A stretch of 64,000 bases of DNA from Mycobacterium sp. MS1601 (GTDB lineage: Bacteria > Actinomycetota > Actinomycetes > Mycobacteriales > Mycobacteriaceae): NCBI RefSeq assembly GCF_001984215.1, contig NZ_CP019420.1, positions 2,480,001 to 2,544,000 on the forward strand, written 5' to 3'. The translations under genes were made by a program, and so were the position numbers. Below the pieces are notes generated by a model. It was not told the origin of the DNA, did no database searches, and worked only from the letters and a program-made list of their open reading frames with translations. Each line of letters begins with the position of its first letter. The first letter of the stretch is position 1. This document shows positions 36,080 through 44,503 of this stretch, piece after piece.

Positions 36080-37737
36080 CGGAAGAAGTCTCGCCGCAGC
36101 GGCTGGCCTCGGACACCCGCAGCGCTGATGATCGTGATCTTCCGAGCCGCAACGACAAGATGGTGTCGGCCATGTCCGATGTGGTCGGTGGCCCGGTGGG
36201 ACGCCACGCGTTGATCGGCAGGCAGCGGTTCTTCACGCCGCTGCGGGTCATCTTCGTGATCGCCGTGATGTTCCTGGCGCTGGGGTGGGCCACAAAATCG
36301 CCCTGCCTGCAGACCATTGGCACCGGGTCGGCTGATCAGCGGGTGGCCAACTGGGAGAACCAGCGGGCCTACTACAGCTTGTGCTATTCCGACACCGTGC
36401 CGCTGTACACCGCGGAGTTGTTGAGCCAGGGCAAGTTCCCGTACAAGTCGAGCTGGTTGGAAACCGACGAGAACGGCCAGCCCCGCACCCAGTACGACGG
36501 CACCGCAGCTGTTCGCTACATGGAGTATCCGGTGATCACCGGTGTCTACCAGTACGTGGCGATGGCATTGGCCAAGACGTATTCGGCGCTCACGCGGGCG
36601 GTGTCGTGGCCGGTGCTCTCGGGCGTCGCCGAAGTGGTGATGTTCTTCAACATCGCGGCGTTCGGGCTGGCGCTGGCGTGGCTGACGACGGTGTGGGCCA
36701 CCGCGATGCTGGCCGGGCGGCGCATCTGGGACGCGGCGCTGGTGGCCGGTTCACCCCTGCTGATCTTCCAGATCTTCACCAACTTCGATGCACTGGCAAC
36801 GGCTTTCGCGATGGGTGGGTTGCTGGCCTGGGCACGCCGAAAACCGGTGTTGGCCGGTGTCCTGATCGGCCTCGGGGTGGCGGCCAAGCTCTATCCGGTG
36901 CTGCTGCTGTTGCCCATCGTGGCGCTGGCGTTGAGGTCGAATCGGCTGGCGGAGGCGGGAAAGACGGTGGCGGCGGCGCTGGCCGCGTGGCTGGTGGTCA
37001 ACCTGCCGATCATGGTGCTGTTCCCGGCCGGGTGGGCAGAGTTCTTCCGACTCAACAGCCGCCGCGGTGAGGACATGGACTCGTTGTACAACGTGTTCGG
37101 AAGCTTCACCGGCTGGCCGGGTTTCGACGCCGATCTCGGGTTCTGGGAGCCGCCGGCGATTCTCAACACCGTCACGGCACTGTTGTTCGGATTGTGTTGC
37201 GCCGCCATCGTCTACATTGCCCTGACGGCGCCACAGCGGCCGAGGTTGGCACAGTTGGCTCTCCTGGTGGTGGCGGCTTTCCTGCTGACCAACAAGGTGT
37301 GGAGTCCGCAGTTCTCGCTGTGGCTGGTGCCATTGGCGGTCTTGGCGTTGCCGCACCGTCGGCTCCTGCTGGCCTGGATGACCATCGACGCGCTGGTGTG
37401 GGTGCCGCGGATGCTGTACCTCTTCGGTGAGCAGAACAAAGGGCTGCCCGAGCAGGCCCTCACCACCACCGTGCTGTTGCGGGACCTCGCGGTTGTCGGG
37501 CTCTGCGTCCTGGTGATCCGGCAGATCTACCGCCCCGCCGAGGACCTGGTGCGCTGGGGTGGGCGCATCGACGACCCGTCAGGTGGGTTGTTCGATCGCG
37601 CCCCCGATGCCCCACCGTCCTGGTTGCCGTCGTGGCTGCGGCCCAGATCGGTTACTGTCAGCACTGCCGGTCAACCCGCCGGCTCCGATGGGCAAGCAGG
37701 AAGCCGGTGTGAATCCGGCGCGGTCCCGCCACGGTGA
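36076..37737 (+). CDS. Polytopic membrane protein, GT87/DUF2029-like (Rv0051-like)
   Basis: A 553-residue protein with roughly ten membrane helices, homologous to Rv0051 and resembling the GT87 family of polyprenyl-phosphate-sugar-dependent mannosyltransferases. An early extracytoplasmic loop carries Asp/Tyr-rich residues (YLETDENGQP region), and a FTNFDALATAFAMGG segment is typical of the fold. The substrate is unknown. The start overlaps the ponA1 stop (GTGA), implying coupling to peptidoglycan synthesis. The last 25 or so residues are encoded by the cobalamin riboswitch DNA and look non-conserved. Confidence 0.8.
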   Translation: MTEEVSPQRLASDTRSADDRDLPSRNDKMVSAMSDVVGGPVGRHALIGRQRFFTPLRVIFVIAVMFLALGWATKSPCLQTIGTGSADQRVANWENQRAYYSLCYSDTVPLYTAELLSQGKFPYKSSWLETDENGQPRTQYDGTAAVRYMEYPVITGVYQYVAMALAKTYSALTRAVSWPVLSGVAEVVMFFNIAAFGLALAWLTTVWATAMLAGRRIWDAALVAGSPLLIFQIFTNFDALATAFAMGGLLAWARRKPVLAGVLIGLGVAAKLYPVLLLLPIVALALRSNRLAEAGKTVAAALAAWLVVNLPIMVLFPAGWAEFFRLNSRRGEDMDSLYNVFGSFTGWPGFDADLGFWEPPAILNTVTALLFGLCCAAIVYIALTAPQRPRLAQLALLVVAAFLLTNKVWSPQFSLWLVPLAVLALPHRRLLLAWMTIDALVWVPRMLYLFGEQNKGLPEQALTTTVLLRDLAVVGLCVLVIRQIYRPAEDLVRWGGRIDDPSGGLFDRAPDAPPSWLPSWLRPRSVTVSTAGQPAGSDGQAGSRCESGAVPPR

Positions 37738-37790
37738 CCGGGTAGAACCCGGGAGTCCGATACTGCCCCCGCCGGACGCCCTGCTCTGGG
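37645..37790 (+). promoter_or_regulatory. Cobalamin (AdoCbl) riboswitch
   Basis: The conserved core is easy to read: GGAAGCCGGTGTGAATCCGG at 37699-37718, then GCGGTCCCGCCACGGTGA at 37720-37737 (normal class GCCACTGTGA with one change), then GGGAGTCCGATACTGCC at 37751-37767. This is the B12-element order. The outer boundaries are approximate. It precedes a BtuFCD-type transporter operon, so it should shut the operon off when adenosylcobalamin is plentiful. It overlaps the 3' end of the upstream coding region up to 37737. Confidence 0.92.
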
Positions 37791-37805
37791 ACGAGGACAT
37801 CCCGG

Positions 37806-38768
37806 ATGGAGTCAATCGTGTCTGCACGCACCTGCCTGACCTTTCTCGCCGCCGCCGCACTGCTTGTCGGGTGTGGCTCCCAAACCCCTGATACGGCAAC
37901 AACTTCCGCGATCGACAACTGCGGGGTGCAGGTTACCGTCGACCAACCGCCCACCCGGGCAGTGGGCTACTATCAGCACGCCACCGAAATGATGCTCGCA
38001 CTCGGGCTGCAGGATTCGATGGTCGGCACGGTCTATCCGGACAATCCACCGTTGCCGCAGTACACCGCGGCCTATGAGGCGATCCCGGAGATCTCGGACA
38101 AGGACGCGTCTTTCGAGCAGGTGATCGCGGTCGATCCCGATTTTGTGTACGGCGGTTACAACAGCGCATTCGACGAGGCCCAGGGCCGCTCCCGGCAAGC
38201 GTTCGCCGATGCCGGTGTCACCACCTATCTCAACCCGGAGTACTGCGCCACGTCACCGATCACCATGGCGGACGTGTACGCCGAGGTCGACCGGATCGCC
38301 GGTATCTTCGGTGTCGCAGACCGTGCCGCGAGCCTCACCGACGAGATGAAGAACAGTGTGGCCGAAGCTTCCGGCGCCGTACAGGACGTCACGCCGCTGC
38401 GGGCGTTCGTCTACGACAGCGGTGAGGGCACCGCGTTCACCGCGGGCGGCCAGGGCATCGGCAATCAGATCATCGAATTGGCCGGGGCCAGCAATGTTTT
38501 CGCCGACGTGCAGGACACCTTTGCCGACGTGTCCTGGGAGCAGGTGATCGACCGCAGCCCGGAGGTCATCATCATCTACGACTACTTCGGTACCCCGTCG
38601 GTGGAGGAGAAGAAGGCCTTTCTCAAGAGCAGGCCCGAGCTGGCCGATGTCCCCGCCATCCGCAATGACAGGTTCGCGGTGCTCACCCTGCAGGACGCGG
38701 TGCTCGGCGTCCGCGCACCGTATGCGGTGGGGGAGCTGGCCGCCCAGCTGCACCCCGACAGGTTCTGA
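37806..38768 (+). CDS. Cobalamin/siderophore-type ABC substrate-binding lipoprotein (BtuF-like)
   Basis: A 320-residue periplasmic-type binding lipoprotein. A signal peptide with lipobox LVGC (Cys at residue 23) anchors it to the membrane. The two-lobed BtuF/FecB fold shows AVGYYQHATEMMLALGL, YEAIPEISDKDASFEQVIAVDPDFVYGG and SWEQVIDRSPEVIIIYDYF. Because a cobalamin riboswitch precedes it, the ligand is most likely a corrinoid. The ATG at 37806 has GAGGA upstream; a GTG at 37818 with GGAG six bases before it is an equally good start and gives a shorter signal peptide. Confidence 0.88.
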   Translation: MESIVSARTCLTFLAAAALLVGCGSQTPDTATTSAIDNCGVQVTVDQPPTRAVGYYQHATEMMLALGLQDSMVGTVYPDNPPLPQYTAAYEAIPEISDKDASFEQVIAVDPDFVYGGYNSAFDEAQGRSRQAFADAGVTTYLNPEYCATSPITMADVYAEVDRIAGIFGVADRAASLTDEMKNSVAEASGAVQDVTPLRAFVYDSGEGTAFTAGGQGIGNQIIELAGASNVFADVQDTFADVSWEQVIDRSPEVIIIYDYFGTPSVEEKKAFLKSRPELADVPAIRNDRFAVLTLQDAVLGVRAPYAVGELAAQLHPDRF

Positions 38769-39406
38769 TGACGCTGGTTGCGGCGTTGTCCAGGGCCGCA
38801 CGGTACGGCGAGTACTTCGAGACCCAACTCGACAGCGCACCACCACCTTTCGATCTTGGTGCGGCGCTGGAGGCCAGGGCGACCCGGCTGGGTACCACCG
38901 AGGCGCGGGTGGCGGCCTCGGCTCTGCAGTACGAGTTCGCCGAACGCCTGTGGGCAGTGTCGTTGGGAGCGTGGGCGTTCGGCCGGGTGGTTCCGGACCT
39001 GACCGCACTGAAGTACGGATGCGCCGACGACAGCACCCTGATACTCGGCTTCACCGCGCCGGTGGGCACCAGGGCAGATACTCCCGGTGAGGTGGCAGGG
39101 CTGCTGTACCGCAACGTCGTCGACGTGCAGTTGGCACCGTTTCATCAACTTCTGCGGGCGACGGTCAAGATGGCCGACGGACTGCTGTGGGGAAACGCCG
39201 CCACCGCGCTGGTGCTGGCAGCGCGCTCGGCCAGTCGCGCCAGGTCGTGCTACGCCGCCACCGCGCTGCTGCTGGAACAGCCACCGTTGGCCGGCCGTCT
39301 CACCGGTCCTGTCGCTACCCCGAAGCGCCGCAGCTGCTGTCTGTACTACCGCACCGCCGCCGGGCGCACCTGCAGTGACTGCCCGCTGCCCAAGGTGCCT
39401 GCGTGA
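38768..39406 (+). CDS. FhuF-like [2Fe-2S] reductase
   Basis: A 212-residue protein of the FhuF-like ferric-siderophore reductase family. The C-terminus has the characteristic CCLYYRTAAGRTCSDC cysteine set (Cys-Cys-x10-Cys-x2-Cys) that binds a [2Fe-2S] cluster. The start overlaps the binding-protein stop (TGATG), and its own stop overlaps the permease start, so it is embedded in the transporter operon. Under a cobalamin riboswitch it may reduce or process the imported corrinoid rather than iron, or the importer may handle siderophores as well; this is inference. Confidence 0.82.
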   Translation: MTLVAALSRAARYGEYFETQLDSAPPPFDLGAALEARATRLGTTEARVAASALQYEFAERLWAVSLGAWAFGRVVPDLTALKYGCADDSTLILGFTAPVGTRADTPGEVAGLLYRNVVDVQLAPFHQLLRATVKMADGLLWGNAATALVLAARSASRARSCYAATALLLEQPPLAGRLTGPVATPKRRSCCLYYRTAAGRTCSDCPLPKVPA

Positions 39407-40419
39407 GAACCCACCCACCGTATCCGCTGGTGATCCTCGTGCTGTTGGTGGTACTCGTGGCCGCCGTGATGCTCGGGTTGGCCGTGGGATCGGTGTCGGT
39501 CCCTACCTCGGAGGTGCTCAAAGCGCTCCTGCGGCAGCCAGTTGAGCCACAGCATCAGACCATCGTGATGCAGTCACGAGCTCCCCGGGTGTTGCTGGGG
39601 GCGGTGGTGGGCTCCGGACTGGGAGTGGTGGGGATGACACTGCAGGCGCTGGTGCGCAATCCGCTCGCCGACCCGTACCTGTTGGGTGTGTCCTCCGGAG
39701 CGTCTGTCGGCGCGGTGGCTGTGATCCTGAGTGGCGTGGCGATTTTCGGCTTCGCCTCGGTGTCGGTGGCGGCCTTCGCCGGCTCACTGGGTGCGCTGGC
39801 GGTGGTCTATCTGCTGTCGCGGGCGGGTGGTCAGATCACCACCACCCGTCTGGTGCTCGCAGGGGTGGCGGTGGCTTACGTGCTGTCTGCGGTCACCAGC
39901 CTGATGTTGATCATGGCCCGTACCGGCGACCAGGCGCGGCAGGTGCTCACGTGGCTGCTCGGTGGACTGGGCGGGGCCAGCTGGGCATCGTTGTGGCTGC
40001 CCATGGGAGTGGTGCTGGCGGGTTTGGCGGTGCTGTTGGCCCAGTCCCGCACGCTCAATGTGCTGCTGGCCGGTGACGAAGCAGCCATCACGATGGGCGT
40101 GGACGCCAACAGGTTTCGGGCTCGGATGTTCGTGCTGACCTCACTGGTCACCGGTGTGCTGGTGGCGGTCAGCGGTCCGATCGGATTTGTCGGGCTCATC
40201 CTGCCGCACGCCATGCGCCTGGTGGTGGGCAGTGATCACCGACGCGCGCTCCCTGCCACCGCATTGGCCGGCGCGTCGTTCCTGGTGTTGGCGGACGTGG
40301 CGGCCCGCACATTGGCCGCGCCCCAGGAGATCCCGGTGGGTGTGCTGACCGCGCTGTGCGGCGGCCCATTTTTCCTGTGGCTGATCCGCCGAGATGCCCG
40401 CCGCGCGGTGGCGCCATGA
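39403..40419 (+). CDS. BtuC/FecCD-type ABC permease
   Basis: A 338-residue permease with about ten membrane helices. FecCD-family motifs are RAPRVLLGAVVGSGLGVVG, ALVRNPLADPYLLGVSSGAS, VAVSGPIGFVGLILPHAMR and GSDHRRALPATALAGASFL. It forms the channel for the BtuF-like receptor. Start and stop overlap neighbouring genes (GTGA and ATGA). Confidence 0.93.
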   Translation: MRTHPPYPLVILVLLVVLVAAVMLGLAVGSVSVPTSEVLKALLRQPVEPQHQTIVMQSRAPRVLLGAVVGSGLGVVGMTLQALVRNPLADPYLLGVSSGASVGAVAVILSGVAIFGFASVSVAAFAGSLGALAVVYLLSRAGGQITTTRLVLAGVAVAYVLSAVTSLMLIMARTGDQARQVLTWLLGGLGGASWASLWLPMGVVLAGLAVLLAQSRTLNVLLAGDEAAITMGVDANRFRARMFVLTSLVTGVLVAVSGPIGFVGLILPHAMRLVVGSDHRRALPATALAGASFLVLADVAARTLAAPQEIPVGVLTALCGGPFFLWLIRRDARRAVAP

Positions 40420-41192
40420 GTGCCGCGCACCTGGAAGCGCGGGCGGTGTCGGTTCGCCTTGGCGGTCGGCTCGTCGTCGACGGTGTGTCGGTCATTGCCG
40501 AGCCGGGCGCTGTGGTCGGTATCGTCGGACCCAACGGATGCGGCAAGTCCACCCTGCTGCGAGCGCTGGTGCGTGTCCTGGCGCCGGCGGCGGGGCAGGT
40601 GTTGCTCGACGGGGTGGACATCGCCGCTCTGTCGAGCCGCGAGTTCGCGCGCAGTGTGGCGGTGGTATTCCAGGACACGGCAGGTGATTTCGACTTGCGG
40701 GCCAACGACGTCGTGGCGATGGGGCGTGCGCCGTTCAAGAGAATGTTCCAGCGCGACGACGCGACCGATGACCGTCTTGTCGAGCAGGCACTCGAACTCG
40801 TCGGCGCGCTGCATCTGCGGTGGCAGCCGTTTGCGTTGATGTCCGGTGGCGAACGGCAGCGGGTGCTGATCGCCCGCGCACTGGCGCAGCAGCCGAGGTT
40901 GCTGGTGCTCGACGAGCCGACCAACCACCTCGACATCCGGCACCAGTTCGATGCGCTGGCCCTACCGCGGCGCCTCGGCGTCACGGCCGTTGTCGCCTTG
41001 CATGACCTGAACCTCGCCGCCCACTACTGCGATGTCATCCACGTGCTGCGGCACGGACAGGTGGTGGCCGCGGGCACTCCCGCGGAAGTGTTGCGAACGG
41101 AGCTGTTGGCACAGGTGTACGGCGTCACCGCCACCGTGGGCGCCAACCCGGCGACCGGCCGGCGGCATGTCAGCTTCGATCCGGACCGATGA
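40416..41192 (+). CDS. BtuD/FecE-type ABC ATP-binding protein
   Basis: A 258-residue ATPase with Walker A GPNGCGKST, Q-loop VFQDT, signature MSGGERQRVLIARAL, Walker B LLVLDEPTNHLD and H-loop VVALHDLNLAAHYCD, all typical of the cobalamin/siderophore importer class. The ATG at 40416 overlaps the permease stop. The frame is open upstream, but that part lies inside the permease gene. It completes the BtuFCD-like system. Confidence 0.94.
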   Translation: MSAAHLEARAVSVRLGGRLVVDGVSVIAEPGAVVGIVGPNGCGKSTLLRALVRVLAPAAGQVLLDGVDIAALSSREFARSVAVVFQDTAGDFDLRANDVVAMGRAPFKRMFQRDDATDDRLVEQALELVGALHLRWQPFALMSGGERQRVLIARALAQQPRLLVLDEPTNHLDIRHQFDALALPRRLGVTAVVALHDLNLAAHYCDVIHVLRHGQVVAAGTPAEVLRTELLAQVYGVTATVGANPATGRRHVSFDPDR

Positions 41193-41205
41193 GACCGACT
41201 GTCTG

Positions 41206-42282
41206 CTAGGCGGATTCGCGGGGGACAATCCGATAGCCCACGTCGACGGCTGGGGTCTCGACGGGTGAGTCCTGCATACGTGCCAGTAGCAGTTGGGCCG
41301 CGCGGGTGCCGATCTCTGCGGCATCGACGTGCACGGTGGTCAACGATGGCACCAGGTGGCGGGCCACCTCGAAGTCACCGAAGCCGGTGATCGCCAGTTG
41401 ATTCGGTACCGAGATACCGCGCCGACGCGCAGCCAGCACCGCAGCGGCGGCGTAGATGTCGGAGGTGAACACCGCCGCCGTGGTCTCGGGATGACGGTCG
41501 AGGACCGCGGACAGCAGCTCGCTACCGGTGTCCATCGACATTCTCCGGCCGACGAGGTCCACCACACGCACCGGCTCGTCTGGCAGCAGCGCTTCCACAC
41601 CCGCGCGGAACCCCTCGAACCGTCGGGTGGTCCGATCGTCGCCCGAGCGCAGCACACCGGCGAAGGTCAGCCTGCGATGCCCCCGCGACACCAGATAGCG
41701 GACCATGTCCAGCATGGCGTCGCGGTTGGAGAAGCCAACCAGCGTGTCCAGTGGCTTGGAGGTGCAGTCCCACGTCTCCACCACCGGCGCGCCGTAGTCG
41801 CGAAGCAGTCTGATGGTTTCGGTGGTGTGCAGTGTGCCGACGATGAGGAAACCGTCGGGCCGTCGGGACACCGCTCCGCGGACCAGCTCCTCCTCACGCG
41901 CTGTGTCGTAATCGCTGCTCTCGACAGTTGTTTGATAACCCGCCTGGGTCAGCAGAGATGCCGAGGCGGTGAGGGTGTCGGCAAAGATGGACGCCGACAT
42001 CACGGGAACGATCGCGGAGACGGTGCGGCTGCGATTCGAGGCGAGATGGCTGGCAGCCAGGTTTGGAACGTAACCGGTGTCGATGATCGCCTGCTGGACG
42101 CGGCGGCGGGTCCGCTCGGAAACCCTTTCTGGACTGCTCAATACGCGTGAGACCGTCTGGGCGGAGACCCCTGCGGTGCGCCCGACGTCCTGCATGGTGA
42201 CCCGTCTGGTCGACGACGCGCTCCTGCGCCGACGCTGGCCCGCCCCGGACACCCAGGCCCCCTTCGGTCGTTGTGGTCGCAT
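41206..42282 (-). CDS. LacI family transcriptional regulator
   Basis: A LacI/GalR regulator of about 358 residues. The helix-turn-helix and hinge read VTMQDVGRTAGVSAQTVSRV, then SERTRRRVQQAI and YVPNLAASHLASNRSRT; a periplasmic-binding-like sensor domain follows (SDIYAAAAVLAARRRGISVP, ITGFGDFEVARHLVPSLTTV). The ligand is probably a sugar or sugar acid. Possible starts lie at 42324, 42282 and 42252, all before an Arg-rich leader; 42282 is a compromise. It is divergent from the ALDH-like gene and likely controls it through the palindromes between them. Confidence 0.88.
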   Translation of the reverse strand: MRPQRPKGAWVSGAGQRRRRSASSTRRVTMQDVGRTAGVSAQTVSRVLSSPERVSERTRRRVQQAIIDTGYVPNLAASHLASNRSRTVSAIVPVMSASIFADTLTASASLLTQAGYQTTVESSDYDTAREEELVRGAVSRRPDGFLIVGTLHTTETIRLLRDYGAPVVETWDCTSKPLDTLVGFSNRDAMLDMVRYLVSRGHRRLTFAGVLRSGDDRTTRRFEGFRAGVEALLPDEPVRVVDLVGRRMSMDTGSELLSAVLDRHPETTAAVFTSDIYAAAAVLAARRRGISVPNQLAITGFGDFEVARHLVPSLTTVHVDAAEIGTRAAQLLLARMQDSPVETPAVDVGYRIVPRESA

Positions 42283-42287
42283 CTCAG

Positions 42288-42303
42288 GGTACCGAGCGGT
42301 ACC
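42288..42303. promoter_or_regulatory. Palindrome upstream of the lacI gene
   Basis: GGTACCGAGCGGTACC is a seven-base perfect dyad around a two-base centre, six bases before the putative LacI ATG. It is a candidate autoregulatory operator. Confidence 0.4.
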
Positions 42304-42543
42304 AGGTTTGCGGTGTGCGCTCACTCACCGTCCGAGTCTCTCCGGGTGCGTGCCACAGAAAGGTCTTGGACGCCTCGGGCGTCACTGTGATCGTCAGCAG
42401 CAGAACCGGTTTGGCGTGGCGAACGTGATCATGGATGTGCGGCGCCCGCGGTCGTCGGTGCCGACGCTTGGCTGTGGGGGAGTCGTCGCCGCACCATGCA
42501 CATGTCGTGGCCGTCGGCACACGTTTGCGATTGTGCGACTGGC

Positions 42544-42561
42544 GATGCTAGCGCTAACATC
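42544..42561. promoter_or_regulatory. LacI-type operator upstream of the ALDH-like gene
   Basis: GATGCTAGCGCTAACATC contains the TAGCGCTA core of many LacI/GalR operators and is symmetric except for one base pair. It lies 38 bases before the ALDH-like GTG. The rest of the 42304-42598 interval shows no gene. Confidence 0.6.
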
Positions 42562-42598
42562 TGCAAGCGGGGTGAGCCGCCTGAGGAGACGGAAGACA

Positions 42599-43987
42599 GT
42601 GGCTGGGACCAACGGCGAACTCGATGCGACGCTGCACGCAGCTGCTGACGCGGCCCCCGTCGCCCGCCGGGCCAGCGCTCAGATTCGGGCAGCCTGGCTC
42701 AATGCGGTTGCCGACGGTCTGGACGCCAATGCCGACTACCTGGTGGCCATGGCAGGCCACGAGACCCGGCTGCCGGCTTCGCGGCTGCGAACTGAGCTGG
42801 GCCGCACCGCCTTTCAGGCCAGGCTGTTTGCCAAGCGGCTACTGGCCCGTCAGCTGTTCGATGTCCGGATCGACACCGCGGACCCATCCTGGCCCATCGG
42901 GCCCCGGCCGGATCTGCGCCGCGGCCACGTGGCGATCGGACCGGTGCTGGTCTTTGCGGCCGGCCATTTTCCCTTTGCTCTGTCGGTGGCGGGCAGCGAC
43001 ACCGTCAGCGCGCTTGCCGCGGGCTGTCCCGTCGTGGTCAAGGCGCACCATGGCCACCCCGATCTGTCCCGGGCAACGGCCCGGGTGGTTGCTGAGAAGC
43101 TTGCCGAGGTGGGCGCTCCCGCCGGCTTGTTCGGATTGATCGAGGGTCGTCGTGACGGTGCGGCAGCAGTCCAGGACCGCCGGATCAAGGCCGCCACGTT
43201 CACAGGGTCCAGAGCCGGCGGGCGGCTGTTGTTCGACCTGGCGATGTCGCGCCCGGACCCGATCCCGTTCTACGGCCAGCTGGGCAGCACCAACCCGGTC
43301 CTGGTGACCCAAGCCGGGTGGCGCGAGCGGGCCGAGGAGATCGCCTCCGAATTCGTCGCCGCGTTCACGGTGGACTCCGGGCGTTTTCGCACGCATCCCG
43401 GGGTGGTGTTGGTACCCGATCTCGCCGAGTTCCTCGCGCGTCTGACCATCCCCGAGATGGGTCCGTTGATGGGCCGGGGAGTCGCCGACGGGTTCACCGC
43501 CACCGCCGATGCGGCCGCACACCATCCGGGTGTGGAGCTGGCGATGATCGGACCGGCGGCCAAGAGCGCCCCGGGCGCCCGCGTGCTGGCCACCACCGCG
43601 GGGCAGGTGTTGGCCGACCCCGCCATCGTGACCACCGAATTCTTCGGTCCCGGTTCACTGTTGGTCGGCTACAGCGACCAGACCGAGGCCTATCGGGTGT
43701 TGGAATTGTTCGAAGGCACCTGGGCGGCCAGTGTCCAGGGTGGTGCGCACATCGACGCCCAGGCGGCCGAAGCGCTCGATCTGCTTACCGAGCGGGCCGG
43801 ACGGGTGATCTGGAACCAGTGGCCCACCGAGGTGAGTGTCACCGACGCCCAACAGCACGGGGGACCGTGGCCCGCCACCACCGTCTCCACCGTCACCTCC
43901 GTGGGAACCGCGGCCGCGCTGCGGTTCGTGCGCCCGATCGCGTTCCAGAACATGCCGGCCGCGGGGCTGCCCGCGGAGCTGCGGTGA
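42599..43987 (+). CDS. Aldehyde dehydrogenase-fold protein (ketoglutarate-semialdehyde dehydrogenase-like) lacking catalytic residues
   Basis: A 462-residue member of the ALDH superfamily closest in pattern to alpha-ketoglutarate semialdehyde dehydrogenases of sugar-acid catabolism. The NAD-binding TFTGSRAGG segment and FFGPGSLLVGY are kept. The catalytic Glu of the YGELGSxNP motif is Gln227 (FYGQLGSTNP), and the catalytic Cys of the GQFCTNPG motif is Arg264 (SGRFRTHPG). Without these residues the oxidation reaction is not possible by the known mechanism. The protein is therefore a pseudoenzyme candidate or is degrading. Codon use and frame look normal. The GTG at 42599 follows a weak AGGAG. 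The upstream LacI-type operator indicates sugar-linked control. Confidence 0.85.
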   Translation: MAGTNGELDATLHAAADAAPVARRASAQIRAAWLNAVADGLDANADYLVAMAGHETRLPASRLRTELGRTAFQARLFAKRLLARQLFDVRIDTADPSWPIGPRPDLRRGHVAIGPVLVFAAGHFPFALSVAGSDTVSALAAGCPVVVKAHHGHPDLSRATARVVAEKLAEVGAPAGLFGLIEGRRDGAAAVQDRRIKAATFTGSRAGGRLLFDLAMSRPDPIPFYGQLGSTNPVLVTQAGWRERAEEIASEFVAAFTVDSGRFRTHPGVVLVPDLAEFLARLTIPEMGPLMGRGVADGFTATADAAAHHPGVELAMIGPAAKSAPGARVLATTAGQVLADPAIVTTEFFGPGSLLVGYSDQTEAYRVLELFEGTWAASVQGGAHIDAQAAEALDLLTERAGRVIWNQWPTEVSVTDAQQHGGPWPATTVSTVTSVGTAAALRFVRPIAFQNMPAAGLPAELR

Positions 43988-44025
43988 TGTACCTCGACGA
44001 TTTCAGTTCACCAGGGGTTTTCCTG

Positions 44026-44111
44026 TAACCTGACCCGGTTGCCGACGCAGGCGACCCTCCTGCCACGGATACGCCGTGGCCGCAACGACCATAGGAGGTG
44101 ATGGGTTTCTA
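44026..44111 (+). promoter_or_regulatory. rpsF promoter and leader with hairpin
   Basis: A TAACCT -10 hexamer at 44026-44031 would start transcription near 44038. The leader contains a perfect stem GCCACGG/CCGTGGC (44062-44068 with 44074-44080) just before the strong AGGAGGTG ribosome-binding site (44093-44100). Bacterial rpsF leaders often carry an S6:S18-binding hairpin; this one is a candidate. Confidence 0.5.
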
Positions 44112-44402
44112 ATGCGTCCATACGAAATCATGGTCATCCTTGACCCCACACTCGACGAGCGCACTGTCGCCCCGTCGCTGGAGACGTTCTTGAACGTCGT
44201 CCGCAATGACGGTGGATCGGTGGAGAAGGTGGATATCTGGGGCAGGCGCCGCCTGGCCTACGAGATCGCCAAGCACGCCGAAGGCATTTATGCCGTCGTC
44301 GACGTGAAGGCAGAGCCCGCCACGGTGTCCGAGCTCGACCGTCAGCTGAGTCTGAACGAGTCGGTGCTGCGCACCAAGGTGATGCGTACCGACAAGCACT
44401 GA
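44112..44402 (+). CDS. rpsF: 30S ribosomal protein S6
   Basis: A 96-residue ribosomal protein S6, close to Rv0053, beginning [22 protein letters not shown] and containing [14 protein letters not shown]. It pairs with S18 in the 30S platform. The ATG at 44112 matches homologues; a strong AGGAGGTG site lies upstream. It heads the rpsF-ssb-rpsR-rplI operon. Confidence 0.97.
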   Translation: MRPYEIMVILDPTLDERTVAPSLETFLNVVRNDGGSVEKVDIWGRRRLAYEIAKHAEGIYAVVDVKAEPATVSELDRQLSLNESVLRTKVMRTDKH

Positions 44403-44503
44403 GCATAGGGAAGGTGTTCGTCACAGGGCTGCCGTAGGTTGACCTGCGACCGCGTTTTGCGAACACCGATCCTGCTTGGATCCAAGGGACCTGGAGGACA
44501 CCA

